From: Tubulanus polymorphus
Taxonomy: Eukaryota > Nemertea > Palaeonemertea > Tubulaniformes > Tubulanidae
Assembly: GCF_964204645.1 (NCBI RefSeq)
Contig: NC_134029.1
Location: 4,907,001-4,971,000 of the forward strand
Length of the DNA stretch: 64,000 nt
Reading direction: 5' to 3'
Numbering within the stretch: the stretch's first letter is position 1; each line of letters starts with the position of its first letter. Below the pieces are notes generated by a model. It saw nothing but the letters and a program-made list of their open reading frames with translations, ran no database searches and had not been told where the DNA came from. Below, in pieces: positions 34,283-47,254 of this stretch. Made by a program: the position numbers and the translations under genes.

Positions 34283-35481
34283 ATGATGAAAACGATACTA
34301 TTGCTTGTAGGTGTGTCTGCGCTCGTGTTGTTAACCGCGCGCTGTGAGGCTAAAGTTATCAATATGGATCAGAACGAAATAGAGAGACATCAAGTGTCGT
34401 GGACTCCACCAAAATTCTGTAATGGTCTCTCCTGTCCCGAGTACGATGTCGTCAAGAAAACAGACGTGAGCTTAGTTTTCTCATATTGTCCTCTTCCGAA
34501 TCAAGTAAACCTTTATCGAAGAAATATTTGCCCTTTTTATTCACAGGACTACGAACTGAGAAGATACAAACAAAGCAAATGGGTTTCCACACAACTCGTC
34601 GGGATCGACTACGGCATGTCAGCAATGAGGACGATGTTTATGAGATTATTCAACTATATTCAAGGGGAAAATGTTGCAAGTACGTATCCGCTCTAAGGAT
34701 TAAACAATCCCCCGTATGTTAGTCGTCAAGTGAGCTGAAGAGTTAATATATTCGCAGTAATAGATATTCGAAACGACTGTAAGACAAATGATGGTCAAGA
34801 TTTTGTCTATCGGTCGTTGGTCACCAATAAAACATGCCCTTAAGATAGATAGATGGTGTCTTTGTCACAAAACCCCCAACATATATTACATACACGCTCA
34901 TAAAGTTTGAATTTCATCATCGGTCGTTATAAAAATGTTCCGCGTTCGTTTGTATGATCGTGTGCCCTTTTGAATTCTAGAGCAGAAGATCCCGATGACT
35001 TGTCCAGTTACGACGCGATTCATTCCCGGAGCTGGTCCAGCCTGTGAAAGCAACTTTACCATGTCGTTCTACTTACCGAATCCCGCTTCGGCGCCGACAA
35101 ACAAAGACGTATTCTTATCCGAATTACCAGAAACACTGGTCTACGTTCGGTGAGTAATGCGGAAAGTTTTTCAAAGTAACAATTGGATATTTTTTTTCTG
35201 TAGATAAACCAATATGAGAATATGGAAAATCTAGCACGGATTCGCCTCATCTATCTCAAAATCGCCAGTCTATTTACTTTTTCATTTTCCATTTTACTAT
35301 TTTCAGCCAATTTGGGGGTTATATCCTCCGGTTCAGCACCTGGGTCGAGGAAGCGCATAAACTCGCCGCAGCTATCGGTAACGAGAAAGCTTACCACCGA
35401 GAGTTCTTTTACACTGCCGGTTACGATGCTCCGTTTAAACTGTTCAACCGTACCAATGAAATCTGGTTTATTGCCAAATGA
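34283..35481 (+). CDS. Secreted SOUL/HEBP-family haem-binding protein
   Basis: Exons 34283-34679, 34981-35149 and 35307-35481 join in phase to 246 aa. A signal peptide is clear (MMKTILLLVGVSALVLLTA, cleavage near CEA). The remainder matches the SOUL fold: YELRRYKQSKWVSTQ near the N-terminus, SFYLPN in the middle, VYVRQFGGYILRF, and FFYTAGYDAPFKLFNRTNEIW at the end, the family's Y-x-A-G-Y-x-x-P motif. Known relatives (HEBP1, HEBP2) bind haem or porphyrin. Extra cysteines in the first third (FCNGLSCPEY, SYCPLP, NICPFY) fit a secreted form. Poly(A) signal AATAAA at 35565-35570. Confidence 0.88.
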
Positions 35482-35564
35482 ATTAGAACGCCGGATACGT
35501 AGTCTCGATATTATATCCATTGAATAATCACTCTATTATTTGTATATATGCACTTATGATTTAT

Positions 35565-35570
35565 AATAAA
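35565..35570 (+). terminator. Poly(A) signal of the SOUL gene
   Basis: AATAAA 84 nt after the stop codon. Confidence 0.6.
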
Positions 35571-36628
35571 TTGTATCATTTTGAATTGCGTATTCGCCAA
35601 TTTTTTCGAATGGTTTCTGGTTTGCTAGAAGGCAACGGTTTGTTGACAATCGATAAGGCTGCCTCGTGGGAATTCTAGCTTAACGCTTATAACTCTACTA
35701 TAGAAAACTCTTGCAAATGGCTTGTGAATTTTGCACAATCATTTTGTGCAAACGTGTTCTAAAGCGAAGAATCGTTTTTTAGAGTCAATGGTTCGTGCAA
35801 GGAATACATTTACTTCACGTTTCAAGATGCATCTTGAATTAAGGGTGGAAACAAAGGATATCAAAATGCATCATGTTCGTTTGTAGAATATCTGCGTACG
35901 TAATTTTCAAGCTGCTTTTTTCGACGAAGAGAACAGAAATTTACAGTACAACTGGAATCGCCTCCTCAAAGATTCCTGCATTCTTGGTTTTTCAGTATTG
36001 AGCTAAAACCCCTGAAATCAATAAACCTTTTTACAGTTTCCAGGCGCCATGTTTTGGATACCGATTGTGTCTGTGATTGCATTGTTAAACTTTTTCTCCA
36101 TATATCTTTCCAGACAAATTCATTCAAAGAATTCAACAAGTCCTATCTACAACGTGTCATTTCGTCCAAATTTTAATGAACTCGCAGTCAATAACCGCTC
36201 ATTTTATATATGCATTGATTTCTTAAAAATATATCATATTTCCTATTCATTTGACGTTTTCTGTACGATCAAGAGATACAATGAAGCAGGTATTTGTATT
36301 AAGTCAGTTGAATTTCCATACGCAACATGTTTTACTTTGTAAGTCGCGTAGTGGTGATTGAAACAAAGTTATTTGCTGAAAAAGTTTGAAGTCGACCGAT
36401 GTATATAATTTGTGCACAGTTATTTGTTAAAATTTATATAGGATATAATTAAAGCACAACATAGCGGTTTAAAGCATGTGACAGACTGTCAAAACATCAG
36501 ATTGATAGGACTTCTCGTGAAGACAGAATTCACTTTTAGATGGCTGATCGATTTTCAGCGCGACTAAGGCAACTTCGTTGATTTATTTTTTTTTCTATCA
36601 TTGTAACTCGATACTTACAACAGTTTCG
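35571..36628. other. 5' flank of sushi receptor A
   Basis: No gene is seen. About 36160-36400 aligns with 39940-40110 upstream of receptor B, marking the left part of the tandem duplication. Confidence 0.4.
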
Positions 36629-39487
36629 ATGGAGAAGGTGGATTTTCAAAGATTTCTCGTGATATTTTCTTCTATCACTGCAATTCATTTTCTAAGCGCA
36701 GGAATCGGTAAAAGTGAAGGTATGAACAGTTTAAACCAGTGCCGTGGCCTACGTATGAAGCGAAATCTATATACAGCATATATGGAGATAACCATAATGA
36801 CAATTTGATGATTAGAATTAAAAGGTGTCACTGTTGATTCAACTTAATTTCAACGAGCTTAACTTAGCAAATGATTATACATCTCTCTATATATCTATTT
36901 CCAAATCTACTGGTCACGATAGTAAAATTGATTTCGCTAAAATGAACGATCATTTCTTTGAGGTACGTGTGTTGACGCGATTGCGAGTTGTTATAACATG
37001 AGTAGTCATGGTTATTGTGACATTTATCATGAAATTATGGCTGTGAATTGTCCACTTTCGTGCAATGCCTCGTGTAAATGCAGTGCAGGTAATCTTATTA
37101 CTCGTGATGACAATTTTTACTTTAATTCTATCGATAAAAATCGGTGACCATTTCAATATATTTCAAGCATCTCTTAATTTCTTTTCATTGTTTCTAGCCG
37201 CCGCGCCGGGAACTTCAGCAGACAAGATCTGCAAATGTTCATTTCATGGTTTTTTGGGAACTTGTTTTTCTAACTCGTATCTTCGTTCGACTGTGTGTCC
37301 AACAACATGCAAGCTCCAATCAGGTGACATATTTCACTCGCTCCAATTCACTTGATTTTCTCGCGATAATACGCGCAACCAACATTTTGCTGGATCTATG
37401 CCATCCAAACATATAATACGTCTCTGTTTTCATTTTCAGACATTACGTGTCCCGAACCCGCGGCGATTGAGCACACGTATATTACAAAACAAGCAGGGAA
37501 TTCCTATTTATCTCAGGCGTTTTACTCTTGTCAGCCTTATGCCGTGAAGTACGACACGTCTCAATATTCAAATGGACTAATCGCTTGCGTCCGTAATGCT
37601 ACATGGGTTCTCATACCTCAGTTCTATAATCCTGTATGTTTATGTACGTATCTTAACAAATCGAAGTATACCAATGAAGTATATGTTGGTAGGGACGAAA
37701 AGCAGATACGAAAGTAGCATCGAAGAATCCAAGATGTCACATTTGTCGATTATTTTGAAAAGACTAGTTTAAAAGTGTAGAACAATTTGATAAGTGCAGA
37801 GAACTTAACAATTTCTCTGAAATTGTTAAGAGAATACTAAACAATTTCTCTGAAATTGTTAAGAGAATTGTTAGAACTATTTTCAGAGATTTTCAAATAA
37901 AAGATGGGTGGAAGTAATCTAACCGAAACGTCAGAACAAAAATGATAACAATTGTTTTTTGAATTTACATTGTGGATGAAACAACTAAATGTAGAACTAT
38001 GTTTAGAGCGTTTCCGAACAGGAAAACTGCAAACTATACTAAGTGGAATTGGGGGGCAATATTCTGAAAGAAATCATGAAGTTTTAATGAAAATGCCAAT
38101 TCATGTTACAGATGTATGTTTATGAAAAAATGATAAGTTTGTTGGTTCATTTTAGTAAAGAACTGCACGAGCAACCCTCCAACATATCCGAACACGGTAT
38201 GGACAACAACCGGAGGTGGCCCGGTAAATTATACGCACGGCACGAATGCGACGTATCAGTGTCATCCGCCATTAAAATATATTCAAACTGGTGGAGACAA
38301 TATCCGAACTTGCACTGCGAATTCTTCGCATGTTATTTGGTCCTATTGGACCAATCCTATAGATTGCACACGTAAGAAATGGTCTACTTTACCAACGAAG
38401 GCCATTATGTCACTTCGATATTCTATCTGGATATTTATATCATCATTTCAGTACGTGATTGCACAGCCCCTGTAGCAGTTGCCAATGCTAATTGGACGAC
38501 GAACAGTTCAACTGCTGGACAATACCCAGGTTACACTACCGCCACCTATACGTGTGAATCAGGGTACGAACTACGTTCTCCGAATACAGTGACCTGTACT
38601 CCAACTGAAACGACCGTTGAATGGATTCCAGCAAAAGTTGTCTGCGGAAGTGAGTTTTGCGTAGAAGTGGACCATAGTTTTTGATAAAATACCGAAGCTG
38701 ATTTTGTCTAACTAGAATGACAATTCTAAACTTACTTTTTAGAATCTTGTGGGGCGAGTCCAGCAGTCCTAAACTCGCAATCGAGAATTATAGATCGTGG
38801 AGCCTTAACAGTGTACGAATGTGCAAACGGGTTTTTCATGCACGGGTCGGCCTATGTAAAATGCAGTAGCAGTGGAAGTTGGGGGACTATGCCGTCCTGT
38901 TTAGGTTAGTTCGTCGTCACAACTCCACACATCCTTCATCAGCATCAGTATCGTTTTGTACGAGTATCTACATTTTCAGATGTCCCGCCAACTACTATCG
39001 CACCCGCGGCTGAAGTCGTTGTGGCCACCACACCCAATACGAGCGTTACTAATCTTATTGGTCATATAGTAGCTGCCGTTGTTATAGTGATTTTGACATC
39101 AACAGCAATAGTGCTCGGGGTCAAACTGTACAAACTACGACAAGGCGGTAACAAGGTAACAAAGAAAAATAGCGGATGATTTTCATGCTCATACTCCTTT
39201 TTAAACTCTTCTGCAAGAGCATGTGTAAGCCATTTTTTTATTTCTGAACCACCTTCTTATAAGGTTGTTACACGGTAAGAAAGATAACGGATATTTTTCG
39301 TGGTAATGCGCCATCTAACCAGGGCATCCGATGAATATATATTTTATTCAAGGGTTGAAAAACTCTTCAAATCCAACCGTTATTCCAATGTTTTCTATAA
39401 AAACAGATTCAGAGTGAACCAAAAACCGAAAAGACGATTCCACTTGAAAATGTTGTAACGACTCAATCTACTACTACCCACAAATAG
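36629..39487 (+). CDS. ShKT/sushi-domain transmembrane receptor A
   Basis: Nine exons: 36629-36719, 36963-37088, 37198-37323, 37440-37643, 38156-38371, 38452-38649, 38743-38904, 38980-39155, 39407-39487; 459 aa. Exon 1 is a signal peptide (FLVIFSSITAIHFLSA). Exon 2 is a ShKT-type six-cysteine module (CVDAIASC...NCPLSCNASC). Exon 3 is a shorter ShK-like piece (CPTTCK). Exons 4-7 each encode one sushi/CCP module with four cysteines and the late Trp. Exon 8 has a Thr/Pro stalk and one TM helix (IGHIVAAVVIVILTS); exon 9 a 27-residue tail. Exons 1-7 all end in phase 1, allowing module shuffling. Several N-x-S/T sites. Likely a surface recognition or adhesion receptor; partner unknown. AATAAA at 39712-39717. 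Confidence 0.85.
37808..37868. repeat. Two tandem short palindromes
   Basis: The unit ACAATTTCTCTGAAATTGT followed by TAAGAGAAT occurs twice, at 37808-37835 and 37841-37868, in the intron before exon 5 of receptor A. Not present in receptor B's equivalent intron. Confidence 0.6.
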
Positions 39488-40247
39488 AATAAAGAGTAAG
39501 CTAAACGAAGGTTCGATATTGAGAATGGCTGGAAATATGCTCATGTCGTAAAGATGACATTATTCTTTTACAGGGGACTACGCACGTAAAAACACACACA
39601 CGGGCGGAAAATACACAAAGTTTCTTTACACAGCCACCTTCTATCTCGTTGAATTCATACTATTGTTTGCATAATCATAGAGTGTTTTACGCATACGCAT
39701 TATTTGTAAGTAATAAATTGTAGATCTTTCAATCGAAATTCTACGTCTTTTTCACAAATTTTTCGTTTTTCTCCCGTTTCGAAAACAAGTCTTGGCCGAA
39801 GCAGATGGATAATTTAAGTATTAAGGTTGCTGTAACGTGTAGAATTTTCCTTTTTCCTTCTTCGCAATGCGGTAAAAGAAAATTACTCCTGAACGGAACG
39901 TGTCATTAAGTTCATTCATATTGCACTGAACGTGAAGCCAATAACTGTTTATTCTATATTCATTGATTTATTAAAAAATATTGCATATTTCCTATTCATA
40001 TGACGTTTACGTATAGGATCCATGTCATTTAGCCGAAATACAATGAAAGCTGGTATTCAAGTCGTGGGCTGGCGATTGAAACAAAGTTATTTGCTGAACA
40101 GTTTGAAGTCAACTCACTATGGTATAATTACGGCGAAAAAGTGTTGGAATCAAAACGCGTGACTAACTATCAGATTGGTCGGACTTTTCAACGCGAACGG
40201 ATTACATTTCAAAAGTTGATTGATTTTAAATGCTTACAAAAGTCCAC
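39488..40247. other. Between sushi receptors A and B
   Basis: 3' UTR of A (poly(A) signal at 39712) followed by the 5' flank of B, which resembles the 5' flank of A. No other gene. Confidence 0.45.
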
Positions 40248-43130
40248 ATGAAGAAGTTAGATTATCGACAATTACTGATGATATTTGTCTTTTCTGTTGT
40301 ATATCATGTTCTAAGTGGAATTGGTAAGGCTGAAGGTAGGAATGAACTAATAGACAAATAATGAATCGATCGGTCGAATGACTCACTTAAATACAAACGA
40401 TCATTTTATTTGAGGTGACTGTGTTGATGAGTCGGCAACTTGTTCGACGGATGCAAAAAATGGTTTTTGTGATATTTATCATGAAATTATGGCGGTGAAT
40501 TGTTCACTTTCGTGCAATGCCTCGTGTAAATGCAGTGCAGGTATTGACTTCTTGATTTTGTTCTGCGGTGATCACTATAACGTCTATCTCAACAAGCTCT
40601 CTACTTAGTTACATTTCTATCTAGCCGCGTCACCGGGTTCGGCAGCAGACACAAACTGCAAATGTACATTATATGGATCTACTGGACTTTGTATGAACGG
40701 TCAATACGGAGGTTACGTGAGGTCAATGTGTCCAACAACATGCAAGCTCAAATCAGGTGAGAAATGTTCAAGAAATCACAACCATCTAATCGTTGGTGTT
40801 CTGATGCTTGGTATAGCATGGATCATTCAGAATGATTCTATAATTTTCAGAAATCGTTTGTCCCGAACCTCCGGCAGTTGCGCACACGTATATGATAAAA
40901 CAGTCGGGAAATTCCTATTTGTCGCAGGTGTCTTACCATTGCCAGTCATATGCCGTGAAGTACGACACATCTTCATTCTCCGAAGGACGAATCGCCTGTA
41001 TCCGTAATGCCACGTGGCTCCCTGTCCCTAAGTTCTATAATCCAGTCTGTTTATGTAGGTATTTAAGAAGAAAGGCTATACGTGTATAGATTAGAATTAT
41101 ACAGACGCGTCATGAAACGTTATTCAAAAAATGGAGAAAAAAAATTTGATTTTTAGTTTTCATCTCGACATAAATTCATTTTCGAATTGGAGTATATATT
41201 AATTTTGTACGCATTAATTTTGTAGATGTGTTTGATTTTCATCGAGTTATTGATTTGTTCATTTTAGTGAAGAACTGCACGAGCAACCCTCCAACATATC
41301 CGAACACGGTATGGACAACAACAGGAGGTGGCCCGGTAAATCATACACACGGCACGAATGCGACGTATCAGTGTTATCCGCCATTAAAATATATTCAAAC
41401 TGGTGGAGACAATATCCGAACCTGCACTGCGAATTATACGCATATTGTTTGGTCGGAATGGGTAAATCCTATAGAATGTACGCGTAAGTTTGTGCTTACA
41501 CCAGATACATTTATGTTGCGATGCAAATTAAAAGTTATCAGCGCTCCTTAAGTTAAATGCTCGACCATGAATGTACTGATAATTCAAAGGCTGGAATGAA
41601 TAGCTCTGCATTTCCGTTGTTGAAATAAGATTATGTTCTCGAACTGCATGCCCTCCGTCTTTGCGGTTTATCAAGTACACGGTAAACATTACTGTAATTC
41701 TACACCGGCAATTATTAGCAATTTATTTATCGCAAAAATGTTGGAATGATATCATCGTAACGAGCACACTTTTGGGGTGTTAAAAAATACATGCGATATA
41801 TAGTGCCCCAGGGAGTCACCTCGATTGCCGGTTCTAGGTTCTGGCGACTGGCGAAAAAAGGAATTGATTTGGTATGGAGAGTCGTACGCGGGCTTTGTTA
41901 ATAACGAACGACACATTGGCAGTACTTTTCAGGTTTTTAACGCCCTGAATTCTACGCTGGCTGAATTTGCGATATGTAGGCCACAAGTGGTCTCCAACTG
42001 TTTGTGGTGAACGAATTCCCCGTTAGAAATAAGTGCTACAAATTTTTATCAGATTTATGACGAACTATTGATTTCAAAACTTCCTATTTCCACTGTGTTC
42101 AAAATAGACACTTTTTCTTCTTCATAAATTACAGTACGTAATTGCAGTACAGATCCTCCGACAGTTGCCCATGCTAACTGGACGACGAACAGTTCAACTG
42201 CTGGACAATACCCAGTTTACACTACCGCCACCTATAAGTGTGAGTCGGGGTACGAACTACGTTCTCTGGATACTGTGAGCTGTATTCCCACTGATACGGC
42301 CGTAGAATGGATTTCAACTTCAATTGTTTGTCGAAGTATGTTTTTATGAATATTTAAGCTGACCTAGTGATTAGTGAGATTAACCCAATCTCCTGGTAAT
42401 TCGGAATCTTGTGGGGCGATTCCACTGGCCTGAACCCGAAATCGAATTTTCTTATGGAACCTTGATAGTATACGAATGTGTAAACGGGGTCTTCATGCAC
42501 GGGTCGGCCTATGTAAAAGCAGTGGAAGTTGGGGTATTTAGGTTGGTTCATCGTCCAACCCGCAACGATCCAAGCGTCCTCCGGTATCATCAGTGCCATG
42601 ATTACTATTAGAAATCCTTGTGGAGTTTGGATTACAATTTTATGTTTATGTACCATAAAACATAATTTTCAGCTACATCGTCGACTACTATCGCACTCGC
42701 TGAAGTCGGTGTGGCCACCACACCCATGACGGGAGTTTCTAATCTTATTGGTCATGTAGTAGCTGCCGTTGTTATTGTGATTTTAATATCAACAGTAATG
42801 GTACTCGGGGTCAAACTGTACAAACTACGACAAGGCGGTAACAAGGTAAGAAAATGGAAGCACCAATTATTTCATGCTCGTGCTCCAATCACAGCACTTT
42901 TTGCAAGCGCATGCATAAGCCAGAGCTATAATTATTTCTGGTCAAAGATTCATCAGCTTGAGCGCTGAATTCATGGTATTCTGTGCCCATTCGATGAACA
43001 ACGAACAAGAAATTTCTGAATTCCTTCTTAGAATTTCATTTAGATATATAACAATAATGATTTTATTTTCTATTTTCCTTTGAAACAGATTCAGAGTGAC
43101 CCGACATTTGAAAAGACGATTCCACCATAA
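40248..43130 (+). CDS. ShKT/sushi-domain transmembrane receptor B
   Basis: Tandem duplicate of receptor A. Usable exons: 40248-40335, 40415-40540, 40625-40756, 40851-41054, 41268-41483, 42135-42335, 42673-42845, 43089-43130; 393 aa. Order: signal peptide (LLMIFVFSVVYHVLSG), ShKT module, ShK-like piece, three sushi modules, stalk, TM helix (IGHVVAAVVIVILIS), short tail ending FEKTIPP. The exon for the fourth sushi module is dead (42405-42541). Since all neighbouring exons are phase 1, joining exon 6 to the TM exon keeps the frame (CRT-TSSTT), so a shorter receptor can still be made. The cytoplasmic tail is 14 residues against 27 in A. Confidence 0.8.
42405..42541 (+). pseudogene. Dead fourth-sushi exon of receptor B
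   Basis: Aligns with exon 7 of receptor A (38743-38904). The acceptor TTTTTAG has become AATTCGG, a base has been lost soon after GGGGCGATTCC giving TGA, six bases are missing at the TGCAGTAGC site, and about 14 bases with the donor side are gone. CATGCACGGGTCGGCC is still identical. Confidence 0.8.
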
Positions 43131-43461
43131 ATTGCATCTAAACGGATATTGTGGATCAGGATCAGAAGTAATGTATATCTACACCACGCCGAACGATAGA
43201 AATTGAATCATCAAAATTCATCGAAGCATACAGATCGGTTATCCAAAACGCTACAGCGTGGCGGCATAACGTGCAAAATATTACAAGACTTGAATATCTA
43301 ACAGTGATAACTTATTCTAGAGTTTCTTTACTTAGAAACAGTTTAGGCTACTACTTATATTGCACATTCAAAAACAACAAACACAAACAACGACAGAAGG
43401 AAACTTTAACCTGCTATCAAAAATGTCAAGAAGCGTGGCCGCGATAGGAGTGGAACCTTTC

Positions 43462-46408
43462 TCAAACATTTTCAACCAGATAGGCTACGAACAGGGATAA
43501 TTGTGGTCCCATCAATAAACTGATACTTTGTGTTAAAGCTGCCATCATTCCAGCGGTTTTCTGCATCGCCGGATCGTCACCTGCAGCGCTGAAATAATCA
43601 TGAAGTTATCATCGTGTTCGATTATAGCTCGAAATTAGGAAAATCGGTAACTTGCGTTGTGATTGATTATATGATAGTTTTGACCTCGAAATTCCATCTG
43701 TTGAGATTCATAATTCAAACTTAATCTCCTGATCATCTACATTACATCAAAGATTTTCATTCCCCATCAATTTGATAGAAAACTTTACCTTTTGGCGTAC
43801 ATCATCGTCAGGCCGGAGACGTGGCCGTTTGTGATTCCGTGGAAGATAAGTCCGGCCAGGTAAACCCAGTCGTTTTTGAAAAGGACAGACATAGATCTGT
43901 ATTGTGGTCGATAGTTACACATGGCGAAAAACGGGATCATCAGGAATCGTGCCAGTAGAATTACAATTACGTACTGAGGTTTCGGCTAAAACGTTACAAT
44001 GAGAAGATTTGATTCACACTTCGACAGGCACATTTTGCACGACCAAGAGACAGAGTAGACCTAATAATCGGCTGTACAGGTTAATTAGTTTCTCAATGCG
44101 TACCTTTACGAAAACATAGTTTAACAAGTTACCAATAAATGCACAGATTGTTGATACTAGATATGCCATCACATCTGTATAGAGATACGCTGTTGAGTAA
44201 AAGCGTTTACTGATGTTAGCGACTTGACGAGAAGATAAAAACGATCAAGAAACCACCTTCGTCTTATAATATGTTGAAATTATCGATTAAATGTCTTACC
44301 GGGAATAAAAAAGTTCGGATCCGATTTTTCGATGTCCACTAACATAGCTGGATATATACACAACACTATAAACCCATGCAGCCATACATCAAACAATTGT
44401 GGCCAGATCTAGCGATATAGATTGAAATAACGCGTCTTTATTCAGAAACCAATAAATCAGAATCATTATACATCGTATTTTGATATACCTTTTTGAATGT
44501 CTTCAGGTAGGGCAATTTTTCCGATTTCGATAGGCAAGACGTCGCCGAATTCGCTTTGACCGCGCGGAAAAATCTCTGAAAACCAACAGAATGATGCAAT
44601 CAATGTCCATCGGATAATGTTCGACTCTGTATGGATGGAAAATTGAACTGATTTCAACTGTTTGATTTAAGTCAAACTGATCGTTTTAGCTTGTGAATTT
44701 TCTTTTTGCAAAAAAATTAACTCTTTATGTAATTTTCGGGAGAATTACCTTACGACTTGAAAGAACAATTGAACGAATGGTGATTTTTTTACGGAAGTCG
44801 GTTTCCACCGGTCGGGAATCTTACCAGATGCGGTAGTAGTAGAAAAAGATCCAGAGAAATCACTAACACCACTATAGCTGACATGAAATACGATATAGCC
44901 GACATCCGTTCACTTTCACCTGTGGGAAGGGAATGAAGTTGATGTTTTCCGCGAGTTATTGTTTTTCATGAGATAATTGTTTTCTGTGTGCGTTTGAACT
45001 TACCGAATTTTGATAACAGCATTAAAACGCTGGTAACAACCATACACGCGTTCTGTTAAAATAGTTACAAGAACTGCATTTTCAATTGATATATACACTA
45101 AATGAATCAGCATGGGTGTATCTGGTCTTTTTACCTGGCCGGTCATGGCGGCATTGACGTATTTCATTGGAAATAGAGACACAAGTCCGAATATTGAATT
45201 CGACCAGATTCCAGAAGCGACTACAAAAAAATACGGTCAGTTTATGCATTGGCCATTTCAACGTCAAATTATGAGAACTTCGGATTTTAACACGGGTTGA
45301 TAAAATGTACTTCAAATGTCTAGACATTTACAGATTGAAAGTGTTGTTTTAGACTTGGCATACTTTGATCGATTGTAAATATCTTTAAATCTTCGTCTAG
45401 TGGGTTTTTACAGTTATCGAATTAATCTAATATCATTTCAACAAACCAGTTCAGATTATCAAACAAAATTGTACCGTTAATCAGAATGACCGAAACAACA
45501 GTTGCACCAAAAAACTCGGCGGGCCCTGAAAAAAAATCAATAGATTTTGACTTACATTTACGTATATGATTATCTTATCTATCATTTATCGTTATTTCAA
45601 CACGCAATTTATCGAACACAATAGGAAACCATGGAACAAATTACAAAGATTACTATTGAGAAACTTACAATCATGAGAATCAACAATAACCAACAAAACG
45701 GTCACGGAAAACATCGTAATCAATGTCAAAATACTGGCTATAATTCGCCCGCTCTGATCATTCCTGACAAAATAGATAGACAAAGATGATGGGAGAGATT
45801 CCTATTCCGAATTCTATCTAATAAGCTTGAGCAAAAATACACAAAGAAAAAAGATTTACAACACTCTGTAAACCACCAATTTTTGATGGCCGATGATGAC
45901 ACACGGACGAATAATGGTCATAAAATACGATCTTAGTTTGGTTTGTTTCAGCTAGTTAGTTTCTCTTTGTACTCTTGGTTTTAGCTATTGAAAAACACTT
46001 GGCGTAGCGGTACTTTATGAAATGCGCGTACCTGCTTTTGCCGTGAGAAATCAAGTTGATCAGATTAATCATAGCGTTCGGAAATTGTGACGCCATTCCG
46101 ATGTAGCTGACGAAATTACGACGATAATCCGCGTCACCGGCGCCAATGAGTTTATAGTCGGTAAAATACTACAAGAAGAGATAAGATCACGACATCTCAG
46201 AAATAGTTAAGATAATTCTACGGTGAAATATATGTAGACCGTGTTAGAAGAATTTCAAAATCAGTGTTTTTCTATGCTAGGAAGATGATGGGATCTGAAG
46301 AAAGGCTTAAATGAAAGGGAACTTACACTTTCAGCCGTCAGGAAAACGGCAAACGGAAAGATAACCGCCAAACCCTGAACCACGAATATCAGGAAAACGC
46401 CATTGTAT
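43462..46408 (-). CDS. Equilibrative nucleoside transporter (SLC29/ENT family), 5' end not found
   Basis: Twelve exons in phase, 5' to 3': 46327-46408, 46032-46168, 45669-45763, 45475-45525, 45135-45220, 45004-45052, 44825-44919, 44489-44575, 44300-44408, 44104-44174, 43789-43985, 43462-43588; 394 codons plus stop. ENTs are known to move nucleosides, or in one branch monoamines, by facilitated diffusion. Signs: RYNGVFLIF-like TM1 entry and FPFAVFLTAESYF, NFVSYIGMASQFPN (TM2), VDSHDWPAEFF, NGVASGIWSNSIFGL (TM4 region), LLLPHLRFF then a basic loop, and FIVLCIYPAMLVDI (family x-x-x-P-A-x-x-x-x-I) in TM7. The first exon ends in phase 2 of a codon completed upstream; the N-terminal exon was not located and should lie between 46409 and 47254. 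It would be head-to-head with the gene at 47255. Confidence 0.8.
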
Positions 46409-47254
46409 CTATATGAAATACGAAGATGATCCAGTTCAATTAGATAGTATGTGCTTTTAACATCATCAACTCGCCGGCCGTTCTAACTTTGAAACGCATT
46501 AAACTGAAAGGTAAAAATGATGAGCACATTCTAACCTATCTTTTACATCCTGAGAAAATTCCTTCACATTTTTCGTCAGTAATAAAGGAGTTTTTTCCGT
46601 CACATCCACTGGATCCATATTCCCCATTGTTTTCTTTAAGATATGAAATTTTCCGTTGGTTTACATCTACTGGCACACGCTGGGTATCTGGTCAATTTTC
46701 AATTATCAATAGTACAAAAACCATGAATTCGATAAGGATTTTTCGATAAGGAACTGGATTTTTCTGGTGGTCATTCTAGACAAATGAACCAAGATGAGCA
46801 GGTATGATCGTGTTTTCGGGTGCAAAGTCCAGGTAAATAGCTTTATAGTCTATACAACGCGCACGCGTGCACACGCCGAGAAATCAGGAACATTGCCGGT
46901 AGTTTCATCTATAATTCTCATAAATTTTCCTCGGCCATTTTTGTGGCCAATTCTTGGTCATTTTTCCAAGGTAAAATACCTTGGCCATTTTTCCTTACGG
47001 TCACTATTTTGACGACGAAGCGCTGAAATTATTTTGAATGTTCACGTCAATAAAGTTTATTTGTTGTTTTCTTGAATCGAGTCCGGTCCATTCATCCGTA
47101 AACAGGCTGTGGCATGCCAGTAATAATGGCGGCCGTTTTATTCGAGTAAACAGAGATCATAAATTTGCCGTTGTTTCTTTGTTTTAACGTCTATTTATAG
47201 AAGAGACGATGGATGTTTTTGCTATATGAAAGAAACGAAGCAGCCCCGGGTTCA
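46409..47254. promoter_or_regulatory. Shared 5' region of the ENT gene and the plus-strand membrane-protein gene
   Basis: Should hold the missing ENT first exon and the promoters of both genes. Contains a short tandem of GGCCATTTTTC-type units at 46930-47000. No firm exon could be assigned. Confidence 0.3.

Noticed and set aside
36049-36342. 97-codon plus-strand ORF with a hydrophobic start, upstream of sushi receptor A
   Set aside because: The homologous DNA upstream of receptor B does not keep the frame, and no domain or splice context supports it.
37808-37868. CRISPR-like array
   Set aside because: Only two palindromic units with a 5-bp gap inside an intron of an animal gene.
42411-42729. 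Overlapping ORFs in the receptor B region
   Set aside because: They run through the dead sushi exon in wrong frames and arise from its deletions.
44465-44488. Longer version of ENT exon 44489-44575 using the GTATAA donor
   Set aside because: It fits only if the exon is read in another frame; the frame shared with both neighbours (LRFFRAVK ... KTFKK) uses the donor at 44488.
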